A stretch of 64,000 bases of DNA. Source: Curtobacterium pusillum (GTDB taxonomy: Bacteria; Actinomycetota; Actinomycetes; Actinomycetales; Microbacteriaceae). The DNA lies in assembly GCF_007680845.1 (NCBI RefSeq), contig NZ_VEIY01000003.1:124001-188000 (forward strand), given 5' to 3'. Positions 18,837 through 26,827 of the stretch are shown piece by piece. Below the pieces are notes generated by a model. The model was not told the origin of the DNA, searched no databases, and saw nothing but the letters and a program-made list of their open reading frames with translations. Position 1 is the stretch's first letter. Each line of letters begins with the position of its first letter. The position numbers were made by a program, and so were the translations under genes.

Positions 18837-19631
18837 GTGTCCGATCGTCATCCGTGGTCCAGGTACGTCGCGATCGGTGACTCGTTCACCGAGGGGATCG
18901 GCGACCCCGACCCCACGGTCCCCGGTGGCAACCGCGGCTGGGCCGACCGCGTCGCCGAGGTCCTCGCGAACCAGTCCGAGGAATTCGCGTACGCGAACCT
19001 GGCGATCCGCGGCCGGCTGCTGCAGCAGATCATCGACGAGCAGGTCGGACCGGCGCTCGCACTCCGGCCCGACCTCGTGACGGTGTCCGCCGGCGGCAAC
19101 GACATCATCCGCCCCGGGACGGACCCCGACGAGCTCGCCGAACGCGTGGACGCCATGGTCGCCCGGCTCCGCAGCGACGGCGCCACCGTGGTGCTCTTCA
19201 CCGGACCCGACGTGGGGATGACCCCGGTGCTCGGCATGGTCCGCGGCAAGACCGCGATCTACAACGAGAACCTGCACGCGATCGCGCTGAAGCACGGCGC
19301 ACTCGTCGCCGACATGTGGGCGCTCCGGGTCCTCCGCGATCCGCGGATGTGGGCGCCCGACCGCCTGCACCACTCCCCGACGGGTCACGCCACCGTCGCC
19401 GCGGCGGTGCTCGACGCACTCGGCGTGGCGCACGGCCTGGAACCGTTCAACCCCGAGCCACTCGAGGCCCGTCCGTGGCGGGAGGCCCGCGCCGAGGACC
19501 TCGGGTGGGCGCGGGAGTACCTCGTGCCGTGGGTCGTGCGGCGCATCAAGCACACGTCCTCCGGCGACGGTGTCACCCCGAAGCGCCCCGAGCTGCAGGA
19601 CGTCGTCGAGCACAAGTCCGACATGCCCTGA
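18837..19631 (+). CDS. SGNH/GDSL-family hydrolase
   Basis: A 264-residue esterase-like enzyme. Block I AIGDSFTEG carries the nucleophile Ser, SAGGNDI supplies block III, and HHSPTGH near the end supplies the catalytic Asp/His region (DRLHHSPTGH). There is no signal peptide, so it probably acts in the cytoplasm on an acyl ester. The GTG at 18837 sits 6 bases after TATGGT and has no clear ribosome site, matching a leaderless mRNA. It converges on the serine hydrolase gene with a 28-base gap. Confidence 0.88.
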   Translation: MSDRHPWSRYVAIGDSFTEGIGDPDPTVPGGNRGWADRVAEVLANQSEEFAYANLAIRGRLLQQIIDEQVGPALALRPDLVTVSAGGNDIIRPGTDPDELAERVDAMVARLRSDGATVVLFTGPDVGMTPVLGMVRGKTAIYNENLHAIALKHGALVADMWALRVLRDPRMWAPDRLHHSPTGHATVAAAVLDALGVAHGLEPFNPEPLEARPWREARAEDLGWAREYLVPWVVRRIKHTSSGDGVTPKRPELQDVVEHKSDMP

Positions 19632-19659
19632 CCCGTGGCCGCCCGCCGGCTCGAGCGGA

Positions 19660-21042
19660 TCAGTCGGACGGGCGCCGCAGGGTGAGCGGACCGTCGTGGA
19701 GCGGCTGCGTCACCCACGCCGCGCCGAGCGTCCGGGCGACCGGGTCGACCCGGAGACGAGCGGCGTGCGGGGTCTCGACGAAGCGCAGGTGGACCACGAC
19801 GCTGCCGTCCTCGTCGACCGCGGCACTCGCGGCGAGCGGCCCCTCGGTCGCCCATGTGCCCTCGCCGAGCGGGACCGTCAGCTCCTGCCCGTCGAGGGTC
19901 GCGACCAGGCGCCACGTGTCGCCGTCCCGGTCGAACGCGACCGTGTCGAGTCCGCCGAGGTCGCCGGACGCACGCAGCGGACCGAGCGCGGCCAGGTCGG
20001 GGAGCGAGCCGCCACGGACCGGAGGCAGTCCCAGGGACGCGAGTCGCGCCTCCAGGACGGCATCCGCGGCCACGTCGACGTCCGCAGCGTCGATGGCGGG
20101 CAAGAGGTGCTGCCACGCTGCGTCCAGGACGGCTTGCATGTCGAGGCTCTGCCCGGTGAGCGCGAGGACGACGTCCTGCTCGGGCAGGACGACGCAGAAC
20201 TGGCCGTAGGCGCCGTCGCCGCGGAAGCCGTGGCGGGCCATCCAGAACTGGAAGCCGTAGCCCTGGCTCCAGTCCGGGTTGCCCTCGTCGGGGTTCGCCA
20301 CCTGCGTGCTCGTCGCGGCGGCGACCCAGTCCTCGTCGAGGATCCGCTCGCCGTCCCACACGCCGCGCTGCAGGTACAGCTGCCCGAGCCGGGCGACGGC
20401 GTCGGTGGTCGCGTAGCAGCCGCTGAAGCCGAGTTCCGCGCCGGTCTCGTCGCGACGCCAGGCGAGGTCGCCGATGCCGAGGGGGTCGAGGAGCCGCGGT
20501 CGCAGGTACTCGACGAGGGACTGGCCGCTGACCCGGCGGACGATCGCGCCGAGCGTGTACGTGCACGGCTGGTTGTAGGCGAAGACGGAGCCGGGCTCCT
20601 CGTCGGGCGGGGTGAGGAGGAAGCCGCGGACGAGGTCGTCGGGGTCGGCCGCACGGGCGCGGTCCAGGGTCTCCTCGCGGTGGCCGCTCGCCATCGCAAG
20701 GACGTGGCGGACCCTGATGCGGCGGCTGCGCGCGTCGGTGACGTCGGCGTCGAGCTCGGGGAAGTACGACAGGACGGTGGCATCGAGGTCGATGAGGTCC
20801 TCGCGGACGGCGATCCCGACGGCTGCAGCGGTGAAGCTCTTGCTGAGCGAGTACAGGAGGTGGACGCGGTCGGGGCGGTACGGGTCCCACCAGCCCTGGG
20901 CGGCGACCTGCCCGTGGCGGAGCAGCACGATGCTGTGGGGCTCGACGTCGGGGGTGTGCTCAAGGGCGTCGAGGAAGGCCGTCACGCCACGGGCGTCGAT
21001 GCCGAGGGCGGACGGAGCAGTGCGGGGGAACGTCGTCGTCAC
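19660..21042 (-). CDS. Serine hydrolase of the beta-lactamase / penicillin-binding-protein-like family
   Basis: A 460-residue class C beta-lactamase-like hydrolase (family S12 type). The nucleophile motif is YSLSKSF near residue 66, and the Tyr motif is FAYNQP near 155. A beta-barrel C-terminal domain follows after residue 350. It has no signal peptide, so a cytoplasmic esterase or peptidase role is more likely than beta-lactam resistance. GTG at 21042 is 7 bases after TAGTGT, consistent with a leaderless transcript. Confidence 0.85.
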   Translation of the reverse strand: MTTTFPRTAPSALGIDARGVTAFLDALEHTPDVEPHSIVLLRHGQVAAQGWWDPYRPDRVHLLYSLSKSFTAAAVGIAVREDLIDLDATVLSYFPELDADVTDARSRRIRVRHVLAMASGHREETLDRARAADPDDLVRGFLLTPPDEEPGSVFAYNQPCTYTLGAIVRRVSGQSLVEYLRPRLLDPLGIGDLAWRRDETGAELGFSGCYATTDAVARLGQLYLQRGVWDGERILDEDWVAAATSTQVANPDEGNPDWSQGYGFQFWMARHGFRGDGAYGQFCVVLPEQDVVLALTGQSLDMQAVLDAAWQHLLPAIDAADVDVAADAVLEARLASLGLPPVRGGSLPDLAALGPLRASGDLGGLDTVAFDRDGDTWRLVATLDGQELTVPLGEGTWATEGPLAASAAVDEDGSVVVHLRFVETPHAARLRVDPVARTLGAAWVTQPLHDGPLTLRRPSD

Positions 21043-21063
21043 CCGTCCGACACTACGCAGGCG

Positions 21064-22296
21064 TCACGCGCCCTGGAACGGGTTCGTCCACCGCCACCAC
21101 ACGCCCGGATCCTCGATCGGCCGTTCCAGCACGAGCGGGACCGTCACCGGGTCGTGGTCCGAGATCGTGAAGCGCACCTTGCCGACGCGCTCCCCCTTCG
21201 TGCCGAGGGTGATCCGGTCGAGGTGGGCCTTCGCCGACACCGTGGTCTTCCCCCAGACGAGCACCTCGGACGCGGACCCCGCGACCGCGTCGGCCTCGTC
21301 CTGCCAGGGCGTCGAGAACGTCCCGAAGGTCTGCCCGGCGTGGGCGAGGGTGACCACCTGGAAGTTGTCCGCGACGGACCGGAGGAGCCGCTGCACGTCC
21401 ACGTCGAGCGAGTCGTGGTCGACGCCGCCCAGGATCGCGCCGACGACGGTGACCTGCTTGCCGCCGCGCTCGTACGTCGCGGCGAACAGCAGGCACGCTC
21501 CGGCCTCGTCGAGCGTGCCGGTCTTGATGCCCTCGACGCCGTCGAGCCCGAGGAGCTTGTTCGAGTTCTCGATCGCGCCGGCACCCGGCACGGTGACCGC
21601 CTTGGTGCCGACGACCTCCTTCACGACGGGGTTCGCGAGCGCGAGCTGCCCGAGTTCGACGAGGTCCGTCGCCGTCGAGGTGTTGTGTGCGTCCAGCCCG
21701 GTCGGCTCCTCGATCGTGGTGTGGTCGAGGTCGTGCGCGTCGAGCCACTTGTCGGCCGCCGCACGGTAGGCGTCCATCGAGCCGAACGCCCAGAGCGCCA
21801 GCGATCCGGCGTAGTTGTTCGCCGACTTCATCAGCATGACCTGTAGTGTCTGGTACTCCGACAGCTGCAGGCCCGCGGGCATCGGCGCGACCTCGCCGTC
21901 CACCGCCAGGTACTTCGCGTACAGCGCCTGCATCCCCGGACTGAACGAGATCGTCGGGCCCGACTCGCCCGGCTGCAGCGGCTTCTCGTCGAGCACCACG
22001 AGCGCCGTGACGACCTTCGAGATGCTCGCGATCGACCGCGGCTTGGTGTCACCGCTCGTGCGGAGGCTCTCCGGGAAGGCCGTCGCCTCGACCGCGGTCG
22101 CCCCGTACCCGGGGAAGCTCAGCTCCGGCACCGACGAGGTCGGCGCGGAGTACGTCGTGGTCGACGCGCTCGCCGGAGCGAACGGGACCACCGCGGCGGC
22201 CACCAGGTAGCCGACGGCCAGCACGAGCACCGCGATGACCGAGATGGTCACCGGCCTCCGGACGGCGGAACGGGGGCGACGGACGACTCGTGACAC
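21064..22296 (-). CDS. D-alanyl-D-alanine carboxypeptidase (S11 family), membrane anchored
   Basis: A 410-residue low-molecular-weight penicillin-binding protein that trims the terminal D-Ala from peptidoglycan stem peptides. An N-terminal signal/anchor helix (ISVIAVLVLAVGYLVAAAVV) directs it outside. The three active-site motifs are SISK near 93, SANN near 163 and KTG in GIKTGTLD near 253. The C-terminal 100 residues form the usual beta-rich domain, ending in TNPFQGA. GTG at 22296 has TACGCT 8 bases upstream and no ribosome site. The Gram-positive DacA/DacC-type role is inferred from family. Confidence 0.9.
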   Translation of the reverse strand: MSRVVRRPRSAVRRPVTISVIAVLVLAVGYLVAAAVVPFAPASASTTTYSAPTSSVPELSFPGYGATAVEATAFPESLRTSGDTKPRSIASISKVVTALVVLDEKPLQPGESGPTISFSPGMQALYAKYLAVDGEVAPMPAGLQLSEYQTLQVMLMKSANNYAGSLALWAFGSMDAYRAAADKWLDAHDLDHTTIEEPTGLDAHNTSTATDLVELGQLALANPVVKEVVGTKAVTVPGAGAIENSNKLLGLDGVEGIKTGTLDEAGACLLFAATYERGGKQVTVVGAILGGVDHDSLDVDVQRLLRSVADNFQVVTLAHAGQTFGTFSTPWQDEADAVAGSASEVLVWGKTTVSAKAHLDRITLGTKGERVGKVRFTISDHDPVTVPLVLERPIEDPGVWWRWTNPFQGA

Positions 22297-22310
22297 GAGA
22301 ACCGAGCGTA

Positions 22311-22376
22311 CTGGAGGCGCGACTCGCCACCCCGGGACGACGCACCGGACGAGGCGGACCCGACCCGCGCCTCCCG
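22311..22376. repeat. Diverged GGAGGCGCGG element (family 1)
   Basis: CTGGAGGCGCGAC and CCCGCGCCTCCC face each other across about 40 bases. The element lies just downstream of the SpoU methyltransferase stop on the minus strand, the usual position for this family, and before the carboxypeptidase gene. The loop is longer than in the compact copies. Confidence 0.5.
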
Positions 22377-22388
22377 GCTTCCACCGGC

Positions 22389-23213
22389 TCAGCCGCCGTG
22401 CTGCGCCCGCTGCGCGTGCGCGACGGCCCACAGGCCGACGGCGCTCGCCGCGGCCACGTTGAGCGAGTCGACGCCGTGCGACATCGGGATCCGGACCGTC
22501 GTGTCCGCCGACGCGACCGCGGCGTCCGTGAGGCCCTGCCCCTCGGTCCCCATCACGAGCGCGACCTTCTCGGGGACGTCCTCGACGAACGCGTCGAGGT
22601 CGACCGAGCGGTCCGTCAGCGCCATCGCCGCGAGGTGGAAGCCCTGCGCCCGCAGCTCCTCACCGGCCGCCGGCCACTCGCCGATCCGGGTCCACGGCAC
22701 CTGCAGGACCGTGCCCATGCTGACCCGCACGCTCCGGCGGTAGAGCGGGTCGGCGCACCGCGGGCTGACGAGCACGGCGTCCGCGCCGAGCCCGGCGACG
22801 CTCCGGAAGACGGCGCCGACGTTGGTGTGGTCGACGATGTCCTCGAGCACGACGACGAGCTTCGCGTCCCGCACGACGTCGGCGACCTCCGGGAGCTCGG
22901 GGCGCTGCACGGCGGCGATCGCGCCCCGGTGCATGCGGAAGCCGGTGAGCTCCTCGAGCAGGGCGTCCGGCCCGACGAACACCGGCCCGTCGTGCTCGGC
23001 GACGAGGGGCAGCACGCTGTCCAGCCACTTCTCTTGCACGAGGATGCTGCGCGGCTTGTGACCGGCGCGGACCGCCCGCTCGATGACCGTGTTCGACTCG
23101 GCGATATACAGGCCGCCCTCCGGCTCGGACACCCGGCGGAGCGCGACGTCGGTCAGCCGCGCGAAGTCGTCGAGGCGGGGGTCGTCGAGGGAGTCGATGC
23201 GGACGGCGTGCAC
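22389..23213 (-). CDS. SpoU/TrmH-family RNA 2'-O-methyltransferase
   Basis: A 274-residue SPOUT methyltransferase for rRNA or tRNA. An N-terminal substrate-binding region (residues 1-100, with YIAESNTVIERAVRAGHKP) is followed by the knotted domain: VVLEDIVDHTNVGAVFRS near 122, VALVMGTEGQGL near 213 and IPMSHGVDSLNVAAASAV near 240, which are motifs 1-3. The target nucleotide cannot be deduced. GTG at 23213 was chosen because it opens the conserved VHAVRIDSLDDPRL region. The Sir2 gene diverges from 23298. Confidence 0.9.
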   Translation of the reverse strand: MHAVRIDSLDDPRLDDFARLTDVALRRVSEPEGGLYIAESNTVIERAVRAGHKPRSILVQEKWLDSVLPLVAEHDGPVFVGPDALLEELTGFRMHRGAIAAVQRPELPEVADVVRDAKLVVVLEDIVDHTNVGAVFRSVAGLGADAVLVSPRCADPLYRRSVRVSMGTVLQVPWTRIGEWPAAGEELRAQGFHLAAMALTDRSVDLDAFVEDVPEKVALVMGTEGQGLTDAAVASADTTVRIPMSHGVDSLNVAAASAVGLWAVAHAQRAQHGG

Positions 23214-23297
23214 GGGGCTCGTTTCGGTGTGGTGCGGGACGGTCGAGCGGGCGGGAAGTGACCGGGGCGGTCGGCAGTTGAGGGTACCGTGAACAGG

Positions 23298-24182
23298 GTG
23301 TTGAACGACGACGCTGCGGCGACGAGCGAACCGACCAGCCCCGCCTCCAGCGCGGTCGATCTGGACCGCGCCGTCGAGCTGCTCGCCGGCAAGCGCATCG
23401 CGGTGCTCTCCGGCGCCGGCCTGAGCACCGACTCGGGCATCCCCGACTACCGCGGCGAAGGACGGGTCGTCCGGAAGCCGATGACCTTCCAGGAGTTCCG
23501 CGCCGACCCCGCGAAGCGTCAGCGCTACTGGGCCGGGTCGCACCTCGGCTGGCGCACCTTCGCCTCGGCCCGCCCGAACGCCGGGCACCGGGCGCTCGCC
23601 GCGCTCGAACGCGACGGGATCGTGACGGGCGTCATCACGCAGAACGTCGACGGCCTCCACCTCCGGTCGGGGTCCCGCCGGGTCGTCGAGATCCACGGAT
23701 CGATGGACCGCGCGGTGTGCCTGACCTGCGGGCAGGTCTTCTCCCGCGCGGACCTCGCCACCGTGCTCGACCGCGACAACCCCTGGATCGACGAGCCCGG
23801 TTCGGTGCAGCTCCAGCCGGACGGCGACGTCGAGATCACCGACGTGGAGCGCTTCCGGGTCCCCGACTGCTCGGTGTGCGGCGGCGTCCTGAAGCCCGAC
23901 GTGGTGTTCTTCGGCGAGTTCGTCCCGGCCGAGAAGTTCCGCGAGGCGGTGTCGATCGTCGCCGACGCCGAAGCACTGCTCGTCGTCGGGTCCTCGCTCA
24001 CCGTGAACTCCGGCGTGCGCCTCGTCGACCACGCGGCCCGCCGCAAGCACCCGGTCGTCATCGTGAACCGCGGGGCGACCCGGAGCGACCGTCGGGCGGC
24101 GGTCAAGCTCGACGCCGGCACCACCGAGACGCTCGAGGCGCTGGCAGCGCGGCTCGACCCGTCTGCGATGATCGAGCGGTGA
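23298..24182 (+). CDS. Sir2-family NAD-dependent protein deacylase
   Basis: A 294-residue sirtuin that removes acyl groups from lysines using NAD. VLSGAGLSTDSGIPDYRG is the NAD motif, TQNVDGLH and the catalytic His in IHGS follow, and CLTC plus CSVCGG are the zinc-binding cysteines. GSSLTVNSG closes the NAD pocket. GTG at 23298 is preferred over GTG at 23289, since TACCGT lies exactly 7 bases upstream and the earlier GTG falls inside that hexamer. The stop overlaps the next gene's GTG, so the two are coupled. Confidence 0.9.
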   Translation: MLNDDAAATSEPTSPASSAVDLDRAVELLAGKRIAVLSGAGLSTDSGIPDYRGEGRVVRKPMTFQEFRADPAKRQRYWAGSHLGWRTFASARPNAGHRALAALERDGIVTGVITQNVDGLHLRSGSRRVVEIHGSMDRAVCLTCGQVFSRADLATVLDRDNPWIDEPGSVQLQPDGDVEITDVERFRVPDCSVCGGVLKPDVVFFGEFVPAEKFREAVSIVADAEALLVVGSSLTVNSGVRLVDHAARRKHPVVIVNRGATRSDRRAAVKLDAGTTETLEALAARLDPSAMIER

Positions 24183-24817
24183 CGACGCTCCTCTACCTGG
24201 TCCGGCACGGTGAGACCGACTGGAACGCCGCGCGGCGCATCCAGGGCTCCACGGACATCCCGCTCAACGACACCGGACGGCGCCAGGCGGCATCGACCGC
24301 CGCGCTCCTGGAGCGCCGACGGTTCGACGCCGTCGTCGCGTCCCCGCTGTCGCGTGCGTTCGAGACCGGGTCGATCATCGCGGCGCACCTCGGACTCGCC
24401 GAGCCCAGCACCTACCCGGGGCTGGCCGAGCGCTCCTACGGCGAGGCCGAGGGCCTGACGAACGACGAGGTCCTCGAGCGGTACCCGCACGACGACGTCC
24501 CCGGCCGTGAGTCCCGGAGCGCCCTGCTCTCCCGCGTGACCGAGACCCTCGGCGAGATCGCCGTCCGGTTCGACGCCGGTGCCGTCGTCGTCGCCACGCA
24601 CGGCGCGGTCATCCGGAGCGTCGTGAACGCCGCAGCTCCGGGGACGGCCGACCGGCTCAGCACCCCGATCCGGAACGGGTCCGTGCACTCGTTCCGCTGG
24701 GACCCGGAGCGGTTCCACGCGGAGCTCGTCCGGTTCGACGACCCGATCGACGGGGTGTCCGACGGCCCCGGCCGGTACGCGTTCGAGTACCAGAACCCGC
24801 TCGAGCGGCGCGGGTAG
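24179..24817 (+). CDS. Histidine phosphatase family protein (phosphoglycerate mutase-like)
   Basis: A 212-residue branch-1 histidine phosphatase. YLVRHGETDWN holds the catalytic His and the Arg-His-Gly motif. SPLSRAFET, GLAERSYGEAEG with the acid Glu, and VVVATHGAVIRSV with the second His complete the active site. The substrate may be a sugar phosphate or another phosphoester; a glycolytic role is not implied. The start overlaps the sirtuin stop (GTGA), so it is part of that operon. Confidence 0.88.
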   Translation: MTTLLYLVRHGETDWNAARRIQGSTDIPLNDTGRRQAASTAALLERRRFDAVVASPLSRAFETGSIIAAHLGLAEPSTYPGLAERSYGEAEGLTNDEVLERYPHDDVPGRESRSALLSRVTETLGEIAVRFDAGAVVVATHGAVIRSVVNAAAPGTADRLSTPIRNGSVHSFRWDPERFHAELVRFDDPIDGVSDGPGRYAFEYQNPLERRG

Positions 24818-24948
24818 CGCGGGTTGATCCGCGCGGCGCGGGGAGCGCGGGTCGTTCCGCGCGGCGCGCGGCGTCCGTCGGTACCAGTGTCGGACCGGGC
24901 GGACTAGGCTCCGGTGCACTCGCAGGACCGCGTGTGAGGGGGGCCGAC

Positions 24949-25650
24949 ATGACCGACGACTCGGACGACCTCGACCGCGCGTTCGGACCGGACACCGCCT
25001 CCGTCCCGGTGCGGAGCCCACGCCAGCGCGTCGGACGCAGCGCGCTCGTCGGCGGCTTCGTGGTCGGGGCGGCCGTGGTGCTCGCCGTCGTGCTCGTCAC
25101 CATCATCGGGAGCGTGCAGAACGGCGTTGGCGGGGTGTTCCCCCGGCCCGACGCCGCGCTCGACCGCTTCGGCGACTCCGCCCGCGCGGTGTCCGGCGTT
25201 GAGCGCGTGACCGCGTCCGACCCGCGCAAGACCTCGTTCGCGAGCTACGACGTGGTGTCCACGGTCGAGGTCGAGCCCACCCTCTCGGACGGGGAACAGA
25301 CCGCGGTCGTCGGAGCGCTCCGCACCGCTGCGAAGGACGCGAGCGGCAACGGCGTGCGGGTGTTCGCCGTGGTGGACCTCGGCGAGGTCGAGGTCGGCGT
25401 GTCCCCGGACGCGAAGGTGACCGAGCGGCGCCTCGCCCTCGCGCGGCAGGTGGACGCCATCGGCGGGGTGTCCGGCGTGCACTGCTCGTGGAGCGGTGCC
25501 GGGCCGTCGGACGAGCCGGGCGACCAGGCCGTCACGGTGGTCACGCGGGGCACCGGCGCGGGGCTGCAGGCCGTGGTGGCGAAGGCGACGCAGGAGGTGC
25601 ACGCGGTGTTCCCCGGAGCGACGGTGCGGTCGGCGGCGCCGACGTCCTGA
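24949..25650 (+). CDS. Hypothetical single-pass membrane protein
   Basis: A 233-residue protein with an acidic N-terminal cytoplasmic segment, one transmembrane helix (ALVGGFVVGAAVVLAVVLVTII, near residues 31-52) and an extracytoplasmic domain of about 170 residues. The outer part has two repeated-looking halves (residues 60-150 and 150-230), each with a VVDLGEV / AVTVV type strand. No family was recognised. ATG at 24949 is favoured by AGGGGGG seven bases upstream; GTG at 24934 would add five residues. It converges on the glycosyltransferase gene with 13 bases between. Confidence 0.75.
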   Translation: MTDDSDDLDRAFGPDTASVPVRSPRQRVGRSALVGGFVVGAAVVLAVVLVTIIGSVQNGVGGVFPRPDAALDRFGDSARAVSGVERVTASDPRKTSFASYDVVSTVEVEPTLSDGEQTAVVGALRTAAKDASGNGVRVFAVVDLGEVEVGVSPDAKVTERRLALARQVDAIGGVSGVHCSWSGAGPSDEPGDQAVTVVTRGTGAGLQAVVAKATQEVHAVFPGATVRSAAPTS

Positions 25651-25663
25651 CCGGGGACGCCGG

Positions 25664-26827
25664 CTAGCGCGGCTGGCGCGGCTGGCGCGGCTGGCGCGGC
25701 TGGCGCGGCTGGCGCGGTTGGCGCTCCCGCGACCGCCCACGGCCCGTGCGCTCCGCGCGGTCGGCGACCGCCCGCTCGACCGCCCGGACGACCTGCTCGG
25801 CGGAGTCCTCCCAGCGGAACCGGGCCGCCTGTGCGACCGAGTCCGACGAGGCGGACTCCCACCGCGCCTCCAGTCGACGGACGGCCGCGGCGACCGCTGA
25901 CGGTGACGACGGGTCGAAGTACTCGGCGGCGTCGCCGCCGATCTCCCGGAAGATCGGGATGTCGCTCACGACCACCGGGGTGCCGACGCCCATCGCCTCG
26001 ACCAGGGGGATGCCGAACCCTTCGTCGTACGACGCAGTGGCCAGCGCCGTCGCCGATCGCAGCACGAACAGGTACTCGTCGTCCGAGGCGCCGTCGTGGA
26101 ACACGATCGCACCCGCCGGGGCGAGCCGCTCGAGCCGCGCGCGGTCGGCGTCGGACACCCGCGACATGCAGCGCAGCGTCCAGTCCGGGCCGAGGAGCGG
26201 CAGCGCGGCCGCGAGGGTCTCGACGTTCTTGTACGGCATGAACGATCCCATGTAGACGAGCGACCGCTCGCGCGCCGCACCCTCCGGCCGGCGCTCGGCG
26301 GGATCGGCGGCGTTGACCGCGACGGTCACGGGTCGCTTCGTCAGGTGGTGCTCCGCGATCAACCCCGCGGTCGTCTCCGACACGGTCACGACCCCGTCGG
26401 CTCCGTTGAGCAGGAGCCGTTGCGGCGCCCAGCTGAGGTGGAACGCGCGCCACCCGAGCCGGATCGGCCACGAGAACTCGCGCGGCGGCGTGCGGTTCCA
26501 GTAGTAGATGAGGTCGTGGAGGGTGAGCACGAGGGCGTAGCGGCGCCCGCGTGAGCCCATCGTCTGCATGGGCGAGAACACGGCGTCGAGCCCGAGGCCG
26601 TTCACCCGGCGGGCGAGGAGGGGCTCCCCCGGCTCAGTCGGCGCGGGCAGCAGCTCCCACGGGATCCCGGCGGGCAGCGACTCGAGCTGTCGCTCGTCGT
26701 GCACCAGCAGGGTGTAGTCGTGCCGGTCCGGCAGGTGCGACACCACTCCGGCCGTGAACCGGCTGATGCCGTCGTGCCGGCCGATGCGCACGTACCGGCA
26801 GTCGATGCCGATGCGGAGCCGGGTCAC
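25664..26827 (-). CDS. Glycosyltransferase family 4 protein
   Basis: A 387-residue GT-B glycosyltransferase. RIGIDCRYVRIGRHDGISRF opens the N-terminal domain and LTLHDLIYYWNR contains the acceptor-side His. SLVYMGSFMPYKNVETLA begins the nucleotide-sugar domain, and ATASYDEGFGIPLVEAMGVG is the E-x7-E signature with the sugar-nucleotide contacts. The product is unknown, probably an envelope polysaccharide or glycolipid. The C-terminus is odd: six QPR tripeptides in a row encoded by a 9-base tandem repeat. GTG at 26827 overlaps the alpha/beta hydrolase stop (GTGA). Confidence 0.88.
   Translation of the reverse strand: MTRLRIGIDCRYVRIGRHDGISRFTAGVVSHLPDRHDYTLLVHDERQLESLPAGIPWELLPAPTEPGEPLLARRVNGLGLDAVFSPMQTMGSRGRRYALVLTLHDLIYYWNRTPPREFSWPIRLGWRAFHLSWAPQRLLLNGADGVVTVSETTAGLIAEHHLTKRPVTVAVNAADPAERRPEGAARERSLVYMGSFMPYKNVETLAAALPLLGPDWTLRCMSRVSDADRARLERLAPAGAIVFHDGASDDEYLFVLRSATALATASYDEGFGIPLVEAMGVGTPVVVSDIPIFREIGGDAAEYFDPSSPSAVAAAVRRLEARWESASSDSVAQAARFRWEDSAEQVVRAVERAVADRAERTGRGRSRERQPRQPRQPRQPRQPRQPR
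25667..25720. repeat. Six tandem 9-base units at the end of the glycosyltransferase gene
   Basis: Five GCGCGGCTG units and one GCGCGGTTG unit stand in direct tandem (plus-strand reading), immediately before the stop codon. They encode QPR six times on the minus strand. Being a multiple of three, changes in copy number by slippage would keep the reading frame. Confidence 0.9.

Noticed and set aside
19660..21042. Antibiotic-resistance beta-lactamase
   Set aside because: The protein has SxxK and Tyr motifs of the wider family but no signal peptide, and the family is dominated by esterases and peptidases.
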